48,426 bases of DNA from Clostridia bacterium (GTDB lineage: Bacteria; Bacillota; Clostridia; TANB77; CAG-508). Where the stretch lies: positions 1 through 48,426 of the forward strand of contig JAFQQR010000011.1 of assembly GCA_017410505.1 (NCBI GenBank), written 5' to 3'. Of the stretch, positions 1-8,633 are shown piece by piece. Position numbers and translations under genes: made by a program. The notes beneath the pieces are model-generated. The model made no database searches. It had not been told where the DNA came from and was given only the letters and a program-made list of their open reading frames with translations. Within the stretch, counting starts at the first letter, position 1; every line of letters starts with the position of its first letter.

Positions 1-4
1 TAAA

Positions 5-1078
5 ATGAATATTATAAAAACCTTAGTAGCTTCTCTTTTCCCAAGTATAGTATTCAATTTGTTAGGTAATTTTCTATTTAACCCTTATCTAGCTCTTTTG
101 AATATTACTTTTGAAGAGGCTACAACGATTGTGATTTATAGAATTCCTTTCGCTCTTGCAATGTATTTATTAGTTTTAATTATTAATTTAATTTTAAAAT
201 ACAAAAATCTTACTATGAATATATTGGATGAGTTTGACAAAAAAAATAAGTCAATAATAATATTTAATTTTTTATTTGGATTCTTTTGTATTATTATACA
301 AGGTTTCTTAACTGTTAATTATATTGACATTTTACCTATACAATTTACTTTCTTTAATTTTATAAGTTTATTACTATATTTTTGTTTAAGTTTTTTTAGT
401 TTAGCAAAAATAATAAATTTAGTTAAAACAACTCAAAAATTAGAAAGTGCTGAAGAATATAATAAAACTTTGCACATTTTGCATGATAGTGTTAGAGGTT
501 TTAAACATGATTTTGATAATATTGTTACAACAATAGGTGGCTATATAAAAACAGAAGATATTAAAGGATTACAAAAATATTACTCTCAACTTGAAGAAGA
601 TTGTCAAAAAGTCAATAATTTATATATTTTAAACCCTGACGTTATAAACAATCCTGGAATTTATAATCTACTTGCAACAAAATATAATGAAGCAGAAGAC
701 AAAAATATTAAAGTTAATTTAACATTTTTGTTAGATTTAAATGATTTACATATGAAAATTTACGAATTTGCTAGAATTCTTGGTATTCTTTTAGATAATG
801 CAATTGACGCAGCATCTGAATGTGAGAAAAAGATTCTTAATATAGTTTTTAGAAATGAATCTAAAAATAGCAGAAATATAATTCTAGTAGAAAATACATA
901 TAAAGATAAAAATGTTGATTTAAATGAAATATTTAATAAAGGATTTAGTGGTAAAGAAAATCATACTGGCTTAGGTTTATGGGAAATAAGAGAAATTTTA
1001 AAGAAAAATAATAATGTCAATTTACATACTACTAAAAATGAAAATTATTTTTCACAACAACTAGAAATATATTATTAA
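5..1078 (+). CDS. AgrC-like sensor histidine kinase, GHKL type (N-terminus probably cut by window edge)
   Basis: Membrane sensor kinase of the AgrC/ComD class, expected to sense a cyclic peptide outside the cell and phosphorylate a LytTR-type regulator. Hydrophobic segments fill roughly residues 1-140. The dimerisation/phosphoacceptor helix has FKHDFDN (His near residue 168). The ATPase domain shows an N-box, LLDNAIDAASE (about 265), and a G-box, HTGLGLWEI (about 320). At 357 aa it is shorter than usual AgrC proteins (about 430), the frame is open to the left edge, and no clear ribosome site is visible, so the real start probably lies left of the window. It converges on agrBD, unlike the usual co-directional agrBDCA order. 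No response regulator is visible in the window; it may lie to the left. The kinase family is certain; pairing with the AgrD downstream is inferred from proximity. Confidence 0.85.
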   Translation: MNIIKTLVASLFPSIVFNLLGNFLFNPYLALLNITFEEATTIVIYRIPFALAMYLLVLIINLILKYKNLTMNILDEFDKKNKSIIIFNFLFGFFCIIIQGFLTVNYIDILPIQFTFFNFISLLLYFCLSFFSLAKIINLVKTTQKLESAEEYNKTLHILHDSVRGFKHDFDNIVTTIGGYIKTEDIKGLQKYYSQLEEDCQKVNNLYILNPDVINNPGIYNLLATKYNEAEDKNIKVNLTFLLDLNDLHMKIYEFARILGILLDNAIDAASECEKKILNIVFRNESKNSRNIILVENTYKDKNVDLNEIFNKGFSGKENHTGLGLWEIREILKKNNNVNLHTTKNENYFSQQLEIYY

Positions 1079-1108
1079 AGATAGATAAAATATCTATCTT
1101 TAATTTTA
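1075..1108 (+). terminator. Intrinsic terminator of the kinase gene
   Basis: A perfect 13-bp stem (1075-1087 with 1091-1103) and a 3-nt loop are followed by a T-rich stretch. The stem overlaps the kinase stop codon. Confidence 0.8.
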
Positions 1109-1109
1109 T

Positions 1110-1631
1110 TTATAAGCAATTCCTTTGAATATAAGTTATATATACTACTGCTTTTAAATAGCATTTCCATATCACGTTATAATGGATATAAATATCAAGC
1201 ATTTTTATTTTTTCTTTAAATTCTATTAAATTTATAGTTCCTTCAATAGAATATGTACAACATATTTTTCTATTATTATTTACATATATCAAAGAATTCT
1301 TTTTAGTGATTTTTATTGTTTTCTCTAATGATCTATTTTTTACAAACTCCTCATTAAATATAGCTCTATCTACAACTTATCTAACTTTATATCCTTCCCT
1401 ATTAGATTGAAGGATAACATATTTTATCTTATTATTAGATGATTTATTAATTGCATCTATATATGGCATATTATGTTCTAAAAGCAAATAATTATTATTT
1501 TTGCATCCTACTATTTTCTTATTAATTAATTCTATTGCTTTTACTCTTGAAATAACATTTTGTATAAAGATATTCAAAAATTCATCTCCGACTTTTAACA
1601 CATTTATAAAATCTTCATTTATATATATGTA
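1110..1631 (-). pseudogene. Broken C-terminal fragment resembling MYG1-family (UPF0160) hydrolases
   Basis: One reading frame runs from about 1631 to 1110 with a single in-frame TAA at 1377-1379. Ignoring that stop gives about 170 residues. The part before the stop has the pattern of the MYG1 C-terminal half: a helical EDFINVLKVGDEF stretch, LLLEHNMPYIDAI, then IKYVILQSNREGYKV, matching the family's 'fVi.pS.rgGY.v' strand. After the stop, YVNNNRKICCTYSIEGTINL resembles the family's final FvH-like segment. The catalytic N-terminal half is absent, because the frame is closed by TAA at 1632-1634. It sits directly downstream of agrD. I read it as a decayed gene remnant. The family assignment rests on motif memory only. 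Confidence 0.4.
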
Positions 1632-1705
1632 TTATAACATCTGTTTTATTATTTTCAAAATTTTTAAGGTTTTTTTAACTTTTATTGACAAAATAATTCT
1701 TAAAA

Positions 1706-1739
1706 CTAAAAAAGAACAGTTTTTACCGTTCTTTTTTAG
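1706..1739 (-). terminator. Intrinsic terminator after agrD (bidirectional shape)
   Basis: A perfect 12-bp palindromic stem (1706-1717 with 1728-1739) has A-rich and T-rich ends, so it can work in both directions. It lies about 90 bp beyond the agrD stop. Confidence 0.75.
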
Positions 1740-1827
1740 TGGATTGTTTAAATAACATTAAAGTATATTGTATTTTTAAGTACAAGTATTGTCGAACTAC
1801 TCATACTTAAAATTAAAAACTAATTTA

Positions 1828-1947
1828 TTAATCTTTTTTTACTAAACTAGCTGGCATTTTTGGTTGATGCATAACAAACCACATTCCACAAGCTGTATTA
1901 GTAGATTTAGCATATTTTTCTGCTATTTTTCCTAAAAATTTTAACAT
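1828..1947 (-). CDS. agrD: AgrD-type cyclic-lactone/thiolactone autoinducer prepeptide (39 aa)
   Basis: Precursor of a secreted cyclic peptide signal. The 39-residue peptide has the three AgrD parts: an amphipathic N-terminal helix (MLKFLGKIAEKYAK), a signal core with a single cysteine (NTACGMWFVMHQPKMP, Cys20), and a short charged tail (SLVKKD). The HQPKMP stretch is the conserved clostridial-type recognition region for AgrB cleavage. A very strong ribosome site (AAAGGAGG) lies just before the ATG. It is 71 bp downstream of agrB on the same strand, so AgrB would process and export it. The likely macrocycle starts at Cys20; the exact C-terminal boundary cannot be read from sequence. Too short for most automatic gene calls. 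Confidence 0.9.
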   Translation of the reverse strand: MLKFLGKIAEKYAKSTNTACGMWFVMHQPKMPASLVKKD

Positions 1948-2018
1948 AAAGGTTTCCTCCTTTGTTTATATATATAATACAAAAATACATCCGGATTGTA
2001 TTTTTAATATTAACAAAT

Positions 2019-2636
2019 TTAATTTGAAGCATTTTCATATACTTCATACCCATACTTGCTGTTTGTTATTCTATAAGCAAATTTTGTAATCATACATGTT
2101 TGTAATATATATCCAAATATTATTATATTTGAAATTATATTATTATTAATTATTGCAGCTATTACTAATCCTACCGTCAAAAATATATAAGATAATATTT
2201 GTTTTTGTTTTCTAACTTTTTTACTTAAAATTGGAACATCTTCTGTATCTGCTGGTGCATATAATTTTATCATTAACATTCCAAACATAAATGCTATTAA
2301 AATAAACACATATTTTATATTATCCATTAATATAATATTTTTTGCTAAAATTGCTACTCCGCAATAGAATGCACATGTTGAAACAATGCAACCTATGTGT
2401 GTTTTTAGATGAAAACCTCCTGATGCTCCCCTATACGGCATTAATATAATAAAAGTTATCAAACTTAATTTGAACACTCTTAATACACAAGCTATCAGCA
2501 ACATTATAAAAAATTTTGGAACTTCTCCTAAAAGGATTTGCAAACCATAATTTATTATTTCTGCTCTTTCATCATCAACATCTGGCATTTCTTGTCTAAT
2601 CTTATTGGTTAGAGATTGAGTGATTTTATCTATCAT
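2019..2636 (-). CDS. agrB: AgrB, accessory gene regulator protein B
   Basis: Membrane cysteine endopeptidase that cleaves and cyclises AgrD. At 205 aa it matches the family length. The catalytic region is visible: MPYRGASGGFHLKTHIGC, with His at about residue 77 and Cys at about 84, as in AgrB proteins. It is followed by several membrane segments (about 85-105, 108-126, 148-166, 168-186). It precedes agrD on the same strand; a small near-palindrome centred on TCCGGA lies between the two. With the convergent GHKL kinase this makes an incomplete peptide-signalling cassette. Confidence 0.93.
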   Translation of the reverse strand: MIDKITQSLTNKIRQEMPDVDDERAEIINYGLQILLGEVPKFFIMLLIACVLRVFKLSLITFIILMPYRGASGGFHLKTHIGCIVSTCAFYCGVAILAKNIILMDNIKYVFILIAFMFGMLMIKLYAPADTEDVPILSKKVRKQKQILSYIFLTVGLVIAAIINNNIISNIIIFGYILQTCMITKFAYRITNSKYGYEVYENASN

Positions 2637-2806
2637 TTTCTCACCACACTTTTTTCTTAAGCTATTAAGATTTTAACACCATTATTTCTTTATTTTTCTT
2701 TTCTTTTATAAAATTCTATTTTTATTTTATATTAAAATATCTTTTTGTTTTCATAAAAGATTTATGTAGTTTCGTAAAATTGTATGTATATTTTTAAAAA
2801 TATAAA

Positions 2807-2830
2807 AAGAGACAGTTTAAACTATCTCTT
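2807..2830 (-). terminator. Intrinsic terminator of the RluA-family gene
   Basis: Near-perfect inverted repeat (2807-2818 with 2819-2830, one mismatch) overlapping the gene's stop codon, followed on the minus strand by a T-rich run. Confidence 0.7.
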
Positions 2831-3519
2831 ATAAATTATTTATATCTCTTAAAATACACCACGTTCCATTAGTCTCTGGCAAATCTTTAAATGTAATTTC
2901 TTCTTTACTTATTGGATGTTGTATTTTTAATTCATATGCCCATAATGCAATCTGCTTTCCCTGTCCTCTACTACCATATTTTTGGTCTCCAAAAATACTA
3001 TGCCCAAAATGTGATAATTGTACACGAATTTGATGGTGTCTCCCTGTATGTAAATTTATTTTTACTAAACTTAGATTTTTCACTTCGTTATAAGTTATCA
3101 CTTCGTAATCTAGTTTTGCAAGTTTTGCATTTTTCTTATCTTTACTTACTACTTTACTCATATTATTTCTTTCATCTTTATACAAGTAATCTTCTAAAAT
3201 CCCGCTTCTTTTTATCTATTTTCCCATCCACAACTGCTAAATATTTTTTTCTAAAACTTTTATTTCTAATTTGTTCACTAAGTCTTCCTGCTGCTTTCGA
3301 TGTTTTTGCAAAAATCATAATGCCACCAACAGGTCTATCTAATCTGTGAACCAAACCTAAATATACATTTCCAGGTTTGTTGTATTTTTCTTTAATATAT
3401 TGTTTTACTATTGTAAGCATATCTGTATCACCAGTTTTATCTGATTGTGATGGAATATTAGGTGTTTTTTCTACTACTACTATGTGGTTATCTTCATATA
3501 TTACTTTTAAATTTTGCAC
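2829..3519 (-). CDS. RluA-family pseudouridine synthase with a +1 frameshift at a CGG codon
   Basis: Isomerises uridine to pseudouridine in rRNA or tRNA. The first part (from GTG at 3519, preceded by a strong AAAGGAGG site) contains the catalytic motif HRLDRPVGG. The second part contains INLHTGRHHQIRVQLSHFG and the family's C-terminal fold. The two parts lie in different frames. In the first frame the codons are AAG CGG GAT, reaching a stop 8 codons later. If the C at 3204 is skipped the text becomes Lys-Gly-Ile-Leu-Glu-Asp-Tyr-Leu, the normal family sequence, and runs to the end at 2829. The joined protein would be about 229 aa. An ATG at 3591 is in frame but overlaps the upstream gene and lacks as good a ribosome site. 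Either a recoded gene or a single-base-insertion pseudogene; two other genes here have the same signature. Confidence 0.85.
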
Positions 3520-3562
3520 TTTTTCCTCCTTTTTGAGACAGTTGGGACAGTGCAAATTCGTC

Positions 3563-4426
3563 TCACTTTTCCCATCTTCCATATATTCCACATGGTAAAA
3601 CTAATTTTGAGTTTTCCATTGGAATTCCAATTTCTCCCGATTCTATTTTTCCTTTATATTTTTTACTAACTGTTAAATTTAAAATATCTTCTAATACTTT
3701 ACTTGATATTCCTGTTGTATATGAATTTATTAAGAAAAATAATGGTTTATCTGATAATACTTTTGTACATAACTCTACTAAGTCATAAATATTATTCTCA
3801 AATTGCCACACTTCGCCTTTTGCTCCTCTTCCATATGATGGAGGGTCCATTATTATTGCATCATATTTATTTCCTCTTCTTATTTCTCTATTTACAAATT
3901 TCACAACATCATCAACTATAAATCTTACTGGTCTATTTTGTAATCCTGAAGATTCTATATTTTCTTTTGCCCATGTTGTCATTCCTTTTGAGCTGTCTAC
4001 ATGGCATACTGATGCTCCTGCAGAAGCACATGCTACAGTGGCTCCTCCTGTATAAGCAAATAAATTTAATACTTTTATTTCTCTTTTTTCTGATTTAATT
4101 TTATTTATCATCCAGTCCCAATTAACCGCTTGTTCTGGGAATAACCCTGTATGTTTAAATCCCATTGGTTTTATATTAAATGTTAAATTTTTATATTTAA
4201 TTTGCCATTGCTTTGGCATTTTTTTGTTAAATTCCCATGAACCTCCACCAGAGCTACTTCTGTGATATGTTGCATTTATTTCATTCCATTTTTTAGGAAA
4301 ACTTTTTTCTTTCCATATTATTTGTGGATCTGGTCTAGATAAAACTACATCTCCCCATCTTTCTAATTTTTGGCCATTTGCCATGTCTAATATTTTATAA
4401 TCTTTCCATTCATTTGCTAATTTCAT
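3563..4426 (-). CDS. Class I SAM-dependent methyltransferase, RlmI-like rRNA methylase family
   Basis: Predicted nucleic-acid (probably rRNA) methyltransferase. The SAM-binding motif is VLNLFAYTGGATV at about residue 120, with an acidic second motif (CHVDSSKG). The catalytic loop is DPPSYGRG at about 196, as in the COG1092 group. At 287 aa it lacks the N-terminal PUA domain of RlmI. A GAGGAGG sequence sits about 25 nt before the ATG, too far to be ideal, so the exact start is uncertain. It is followed at about 40 bp by the pseudouridine synthase, so both may be co-transcribed RNA-modification genes. Substrate not determinable. Confidence 0.85.
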   Translation of the reverse strand: MKLANEWKDYKILDMANGQKLERWGDVVLSRPDPQIIWKEKSFPKKWNEINATYHRSSSGGGSWEFNKKMPKQWQIKYKNLTFNIKPMGFKHTGLFPEQAVNWDWMINKIKSEKREIKVLNLFAYTGGATVACASAGASVCHVDSSKGMTTWAKENIESSGLQNRPVRFIVDDVVKFVNREIRRGNKYDAIIMDPPSYGRGAKGEVWQFENNIYDLVELCTKVLSDKPLFFLINSYTTGISSKVLEDILNLTVSKKYKGKIESGEIGIPMENSKLVLPCGIYGRWEK

Positions 4427-4546
4427 ATTTTTTATATAGCTTAAATAGCTACTATCCTCCTCTTTATTAGAATAGTTCTATTTTAACATATTTTCTTTTA
4501 TTTTTAAAGGGATTTTTTAGATTTAATAATTTTGATTTAAAATAAA

Positions 4547-4771
4547 TTATAATTTTTTTAGAAATTCTTCTAATTCTATATCCGCTTGCTCTAAGATACT
4601 CTTCAATGGTCCTTTTGCAATTTAACTATGCATTGGAATTATAAATATTTTTCCTGTTTTGAAATTAATATATTTTGCATGACTACCTCTTTGTGAATAT
4701 TTTTCAAATCCAAAGTTTATCATCGCTTTTATAATCTTGTTTGGAGGCAGTACTGGATATTTTGAACTCAT
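4547..4771 (-). pseudogene. hicA: HicA-type mRNA interferase toxin, truncated by an in-frame TAA
   Basis: HicA toxins are small dsRBD-like RNases. The ATG at 4771 overlaps the hicB stop (ATGA). The reading gives LPPNKIIKAMINFGF, then RGSHAKYINF with the catalytic His, then IFIIPMHS, and meets TAA at 4622-4624 (codon 50). Reading straight through it in the same frame gives IAKGPLKSILEQADIELEEF, the normal HicA C-terminus, and a proper stop at 4547. One base change from GAA or similar would explain the TAA. The truncated product keeps the catalytic His but loses the last helix, so the toxin is probably inactive. It retains perfect operon structure with its antitoxin, so inactivation looks recent. 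Confidence 0.8.
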
Positions 4772-4971
4772 ATAGCCACCTCCAAAGTTGTTATGAATAT
4801 TTCTTTTGGTTTTACTGGTTCTTCATCTTGCATATATAATTCTAAAGCCTCTTTTAAATTTTTTATAGCTTCTTCTATTGTTTTTCCTTGAGATGCAATA
4901 TTATTATCTAAACATTTTGCTACATACCAATTTTCTTCTTTTTGTATAATCACATTATATTTAATACTCAT
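4768..4971 (-). CDS. hicB: HicB-type antitoxin
   Basis: Antitoxin that binds HicA. The 67-residue protein matches the HicB partial RNase H-like fold: YNVIIQKEENWYVAKC at the N-terminus and the helix TIEEAIKNLKEALELY. It lacks a C-terminal DNA-binding domain, as in short HicB proteins. A good ribosome site (AGGAGTGAGC) precedes the ATG. Its stop overlaps the start of hicA, giving the less common order antitoxin then toxin. The partner toxin is broken by a nonsense codon. Confidence 0.88.
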   Translation of the reverse strand: MSIKYNVIIQKEENWYVAKCLDNNIASQGKTIEEAIKNLKEALELYMQDEEPVKPKEIFITTLEVAI

Positions 4972-5020
4972 AAGCTCACTCCTTTCTGTAGTAAGATTAT
5001 ACTATATTTTTTTGTCTTTT

Positions 5021-5218
5021 TCAAACATTTTCTAAAATTTTCATAAAACTATATATTAAATAAAAATTTATCCCAGATAAAGCAAAAAAACTAATAAGAA
5101 CTATAGAAAAAAATTTATGATTTAGCAAAAAGTTAAAAATATTTTTTTCTTTTTTTTCTATTGGTAATTCTAACTTGTCCAATTCATCATTATACTTAAT
5201 ATCAAATATATTTTCCAT
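5021..5218 (-). CDS. Small single-pass membrane protein of unknown function
   Basis: A 65-residue protein with an acidic/lysine-rich N-terminal half and one hydrophobic segment near the C-terminus (FFSIVLISFFALSGINFYLI). I choose the ATG at 5218 because GGGGGATTGTTA lies directly in front of it; an in-frame ATG 15 bp upstream falls inside that ribosome site. It stands alone between uvrC and hicBA. No recognised family. Confidence 0.55.
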   Translation of the reverse strand: MENIFDIKYNDELDKLELPIEKKEKNIFNFLLNHKFFSIVLISFFALSGINFYLIYSFMKILENV

Positions 5219-5284
5219 TAACAATCCCCCCATTTTTATTATTTATATGCTTAAACTTTAAAAATATTCCTAAAATAGTTTAAA

Positions 5285-5321
5285 TAAAAAAGATAACCAG
5301 AAAATAATTTCTGACTACCTT
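5285..5321 (-). terminator. Intrinsic terminator of uvrC
   Basis: Stem of about 14 bp with G-T pairs (5290-5303 with 5308-5321), followed on the minus strand by a T run, just after the uvrC stop. Confidence 0.7.
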
Positions 5322-5331
5322 TTAACATCTG

Positions 5332-7125
5332 TCACTTTTGGACATTTTGGATAATTTCGTCTGCTATTTTTTCAGTTATTCCTTTCACTTGCATTAATTC
5401 TTCTTTAGATGCTTGCTTTATTTTTTCTACACTTCCAAAATGTTTTAATAATAATTTTTTCTTTGCTTCCCCTATTCCTTTTATTTCATCCAATTCTGAT
5501 TTTGTAACAGATTTTTCTCTAAGTTTTCTATGATAAGTTATTGCTGTATCATGTACTGTGTCTTGGAATCTTGTTATTAAATTCATAAGATTCTCTGATA
5601 TTGGAATCTCTTGTCTGTTTTCATCTATTAGTGCTCTTGTTTGATGTTTATCGTTTTTGACCATTCCAAATACTTTTATTTCTATGTTTTCATATTTATT
5701 TATTGCATTTTTTATAGCTCTAATTTGTGTTATTCCTCCATCTGCAAAAATTACATCTGGCAATTTTCCAAATCCACTGCCTTCTTTTTCTATAGAATGT
5801 GCTAATCTTCTTGTTACTATTTCTTCCATACATTTTGGGTCATCTTGCCCATATACTGTTTTTATTTTAAATCTTCTTGATAAGTTCTTCTTAATAATTC
5901 CATCTTGCATTACACACATTCCTGCTACCATAAATTCTCCTGAAATATTTGAAATGTCATATGTTTCTATTTTTCTTGGTAATTTATCCATTTTTAGTAC
6001 TTGTTTTAACTCCATTAAAACTTCTGATTTGTCTTTTTCTTTATTTTCTAAAGTAACTTTTGCATTATTTTCTGCCATCTCAACAAACCTTAGCTTTTCG
6101 CCTTTCTTAGGGCTCTTTAATTCCACTTTTTTTCCTAATAATGTTGATAACCATTGTTCAATTATTTCTTTTTCTGGTAATTCTTCTCTTAACATTATTT
6201 TATTTGGTATATTAGGATTGTCTAGATAGTATTGCTTTATAAATCCTGCTAATATTTCGCTATTTTCCATATCTTTTAATTCGTTGAAAAAGTAATGTTC
6301 TCTTCCAATCATTTTGCTTCCGCGTACAAAAAATATTTCAATACATACTTCTAATTCTGATTTATATATTCCAATTACATCTATATTATTTTCAGATATA
6401 TTTGATACTTTTTGTTTTTCTGATACTCTTGCTATTGCAGTTTTTCTATCTCTTAGCTCTGCTGCCTTTTCAAAATCTAATTTTTGTGATGCTTCTTTCA
6501 TCTGCGTATCTAATTCTTTTATTATTTTATCTGTTTTTCCTTCTAACAAATCTATTATTTCGTCTATTTGTTTTTTGTATTCTTCTGGTGTAATATATCC
6601 CATGCAAGGTGCTAAGCATCTTTTTATATGATAATTTAAACAAGCTCTAGTTGTTGATTTGAAATTTTTACATTGACGTATTTTGTATTTTTGTTTTATA
6701 AAATCTACCATTTCTTTTGCTGCACCTGGATTTGCATATGGTCCAAAATATTTTGCACCATCATTTAATAATCTTCTTGTTATGATTACATTTGGATATT
6801 CTGATTTTACATCTATTTTAATATATGGATATGTTTTGTCATCTTTTAATAAAACATTAAATTTAGGTCTGTTCTTCTTTATTAAGTTACATTCCAAAAT
6901 TAATGCTTCAGCTTCATTATCAACAACAATATATTCAAAATGGTCAATTAGACTGACCATTTTCTTTATTCTTTCAGTCTTATTTGTTTTTCTAAAATAA
7001 GACCTTACTCTATTTTTTAGAGATACTGCTTTTCCAACATATATGATGTTGTCATCTTTATCTCTCATTACATATACTCCCGGTTTCCCCGGTAATTTTT
7101 TTAATTCTTCTTCAATATTAAACAT
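5332..7125 (-). CDS. uvrC: UvrABC excinuclease subunit C
   Basis: Makes the dual incisions around damaged DNA in nucleotide excision repair. Visible in order: the GIY-YIG nuclease domain (GVYVMRDKDDNIIYVGKA, residues about 17-34), the UVR motif (KLDFEKAAELRDR, about 215), the RNase H-like endonuclease half (TYDISNISG, FADGG), and C-terminal helix-hairpin-helix motifs (ELDEIKGIGEAKKKLL, VKGITEKIADEI). The 597-residue length is normal. The start lies 8 bp after the hpt stop with AGGTGAAAAG as ribosome site, so hpt and uvrC form an operon. One arginine is written CGC; CGG is absent. Confidence 0.97.
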   Translation of the reverse strand: MFNIEEELKKLPGKPGVYVMRDKDDNIIYVGKAVSLKNRVRSYFRKTNKTERIKKMVSLIDHFEYIVVDNEAEALILECNLIKKNRPKFNVLLKDDKTYPYIKIDVKSEYPNVIITRRLLNDGAKYFGPYANPGAAKEMVDFIKQKYKIRQCKNFKSTTRACLNYHIKRCLAPCMGYITPEEYKKQIDEIIDLLEGKTDKIIKELDTQMKEASQKLDFEKAAELRDRKTAIARVSEKQKVSNISENNIDVIGIYKSELEVCIEIFFVRGSKMIGREHYFFNELKDMENSEILAGFIKQYYLDNPNIPNKIMLREELPEKEIIEQWLSTLLGKKVELKSPKKGEKLRFVEMAENNAKVTLENKEKDKSEVLMELKQVLKMDKLPRKIETYDISNISGEFMVAGMCVMQDGIIKKNLSRRFKIKTVYGQDDPKCMEEIVTRRLAHSIEKEGSGFGKLPDVIFADGGITQIRAIKNAINKYENIEIKVFGMVKNDKHQTRALIDENRQEIPISENLMNLITRFQDTVHDTAITYHRKLREKSVTKSELDEIKGIGEAKKKLLLKHFGSVEKIKQASKEELMQVKGITEKIADEIIQNVQK

Positions 7126-7133
7126 CTTTTCAC

Positions 7134-7646
7134 CTATTCAATATAACCTATATATGGTAAATTTCTTAAGTTTTGATTATCATCTAATCCAAATCCAACT
7201 ATAAATTTATCATCTATTTTAAATCCTGTGTAATCAATATTAAGTTCTGTTACCATTTTTGAAGGCTTACTAAGTAATGTTGCTATTTTTACACTATTAG
7301 GATTTTTATCTTTTAAGTGTTCTAATAAAAATTTTATTGTTTTTCCTGTATCAACAATGTCTTCTATTATAATTACATCTTTTCCTTCTACAGTATCTTT
7401 TATATCTTTATGTAGTGTTAGCACTCCTGTATCTTTATTATTTTTATAACTTGATACTTCTATAAATTCGAATATTATATTGTTTTTTATTCTTTTTGCT
7501 AGTTCCCACATAAATGGTACTGCTCCTTTTAGTGTTACCAAAAACACTATATCTTTTTCTTTATAGTCTTTTTCTATTTCTCTTGCCATTTCATCTAATC
7601 TTTTTTCTATTCTCGCTTTGTTTATTAATACATTTATATTTTCCAT
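7134..7646 (-). CDS. hpt: Hypoxanthine(-guanine) phosphoribosyltransferase
   Basis: Purine salvage enzyme converting hypoxanthine or guanine plus PRPP to IMP or GMP. The PRPP-binding motif VIIIEDIVDTGKT lies at about residues 93-105, with the upstream VTLKGAVPFMWELAKR loop. At 170 aa it matches bacterial Hpt. It is the first gene of the hpt-uvrC pair, with a GGGGGAT-type ribosome site. Confidence 0.95.
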   Translation of the reverse strand: MENINVLINKARIEKRLDEMAREIEKDYKEKDIVFLVTLKGAVPFMWELAKRIKNNIIFEFIEVSSYKNNKDTGVLTLHKDIKDTVEGKDVIIIEDIVDTGKTIKFLLEHLKDKNPNSVKIATLLSKPSKMVTELNIDYTGFKIDDKFIVGFGLDDNQNLRNLPYIGYIE

Positions 7647-7716
7647 TTTTTTATCCCCCTATTGATATTATATACTATGTTTAAAGCTAAAATCAATATC
7701 AAAACTTTACTTACAT

Positions 7717-7744
7717 AAAAAAACGCCCCAATGGGACGCTTTTT
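7717..7744 (-). terminator. Intrinsic terminator after the 7749-8540 gene
   Basis: GC-rich stem (GCGTCCC with GGGGCG, ATT loop) followed by eight T on the minus strand. The A/T runs on both sides make it bidirectional. Confidence 0.85.
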
Positions 7745-7748
7745 AATT

Positions 7749-8540
7749 TTAGATTATAATTTTTCTTGGAGAATAATCATAAACTTCTCCATCTTCAATA
7801 CAGATTCTTGCACAAACTTTCTCTTTTGGTGAAAGCTTTGCTCCTTCTCCTTCTACTTTGACTCTAGCTTCAATAGAAATTATATCTTCTTTTTTTCCTA
7901 CTACCGCTATAAAATCCTTAAGTATTGCTACTATATCTTTAGAATAATTTTTATCTTTGATGCTCAAAAGATATTCTGTTACTATTTCATCCATACTACT
8001 GCCCTTATCATGATACACAACTTCTAGTATATTATTTTTGTTCTGTATTTTAGCAGTTGCTCTTGAATTTTTAGTATCATAGTGGATTGTAGTTCTACAA
8101 TCCTCATTCTTACTATCTTCGCTTAATAAGCTTGTATATGACGATTCTAAAATAACTTGATTTTTGGCTTCAATTATGCTATAAAATTCTCTAATAATAT
8201 TTCTATCTTTATCTTTTCCTAAACAATACCTCTCAAAGTCATAATGCAATCGTCTATTAATGTTCATATAATACTCTTTATTTTCAGCATCAATTAAAGT
8301 AGCAATTATCGATAATGTTGTAACAGATTCTTTTTTAATTCTTATTGGAAGCACAATTTCTTCCCATCTACAAAAAAGTTCTGTGAATCTGTTTAACTCT
8401 ACTTCTTTTGCCTCTTTTAAATCGAAAAACCATTCAGATATTACTTTTTCAAGTTTTTTACTTTCAAATGTAACACCTTCATAAAAACTTCTTTTTATTA
8501 ACTTCTTCCGAAATTTTTCTTTGTTTAATCTTTGTATCAT
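7749..8540 (-). CDS. Hypothetical protein, 263 aa, unknown family
   Basis: I do not recognise this soluble protein. No signal peptide or membrane segment is visible. It is charged, with a helical N-terminal half (EKVISEWFFDLKEAKEVELNRF) and a more beta-like C-terminal half. The ATG at 8540 is chosen because GCAAGGAGG stands just upstream. It is monocistronic with its own terminator and is divergent from glmS. Codon 11 is CGG read in frame as Arg; skipping a base there leads to an immediate stop, so no recoding applies. CGG is otherwise missing from the core genes of the window, so this gene may be an accessory acquisition. Confidence 0.6.
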   Translation of the reverse strand: MIQRLNKEKFRKKLIKRSFYEGVTFESKKLEKVISEWFFDLKEAKEVELNRFTELFCRWEEIVLPIRIKKESVTTLSIIATLIDAENKEYYMNINRRLHYDFERYCLGKDKDRNIIREFYSIIEAKNQVILESSYTSLLSEDSKNEDCRTTIHYDTKNSRATAKIQNKNNILEVVYHDKGSSMDEIVTEYLLSIKDKNYSKDIVAILKDFIAVVGKKEDIISIEARVKVEGEGAKLSPKEKVCARICIEDGEVYDYSPRKIII

Positions 8541-8633
8541 TATTTTTCCTCCTTGCAATCGCAAAATTGAATATCAACAGTTTTGTGCTATTTTACCATA
8601 TCAATTTACATAAGTCAATTCTTGTGAAAGGAC

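Noticed and set aside
1110..1631. The MYG1-like fragment as another CGG recoding case
   Set aside because: The break is an in-frame TAA with both sides in the same frame and no CGG, so it is simple decay.
1501..1755. Open frame on the plus strand opposite the MYG1-like fragment
   Set aside because: Runs over the agrD terminator and antisense to the fragment, with Leu/Ile/Phe-rich content typical of a shadow frame.
8501..8515. In-frame CGG in the unknown 7749-8540 gene as a fourth frameshift site
   Set aside because: Skipping a base there leads to a stop after three codons, while the 0-frame stays open to the end, so it is an ordinary Arg codon.
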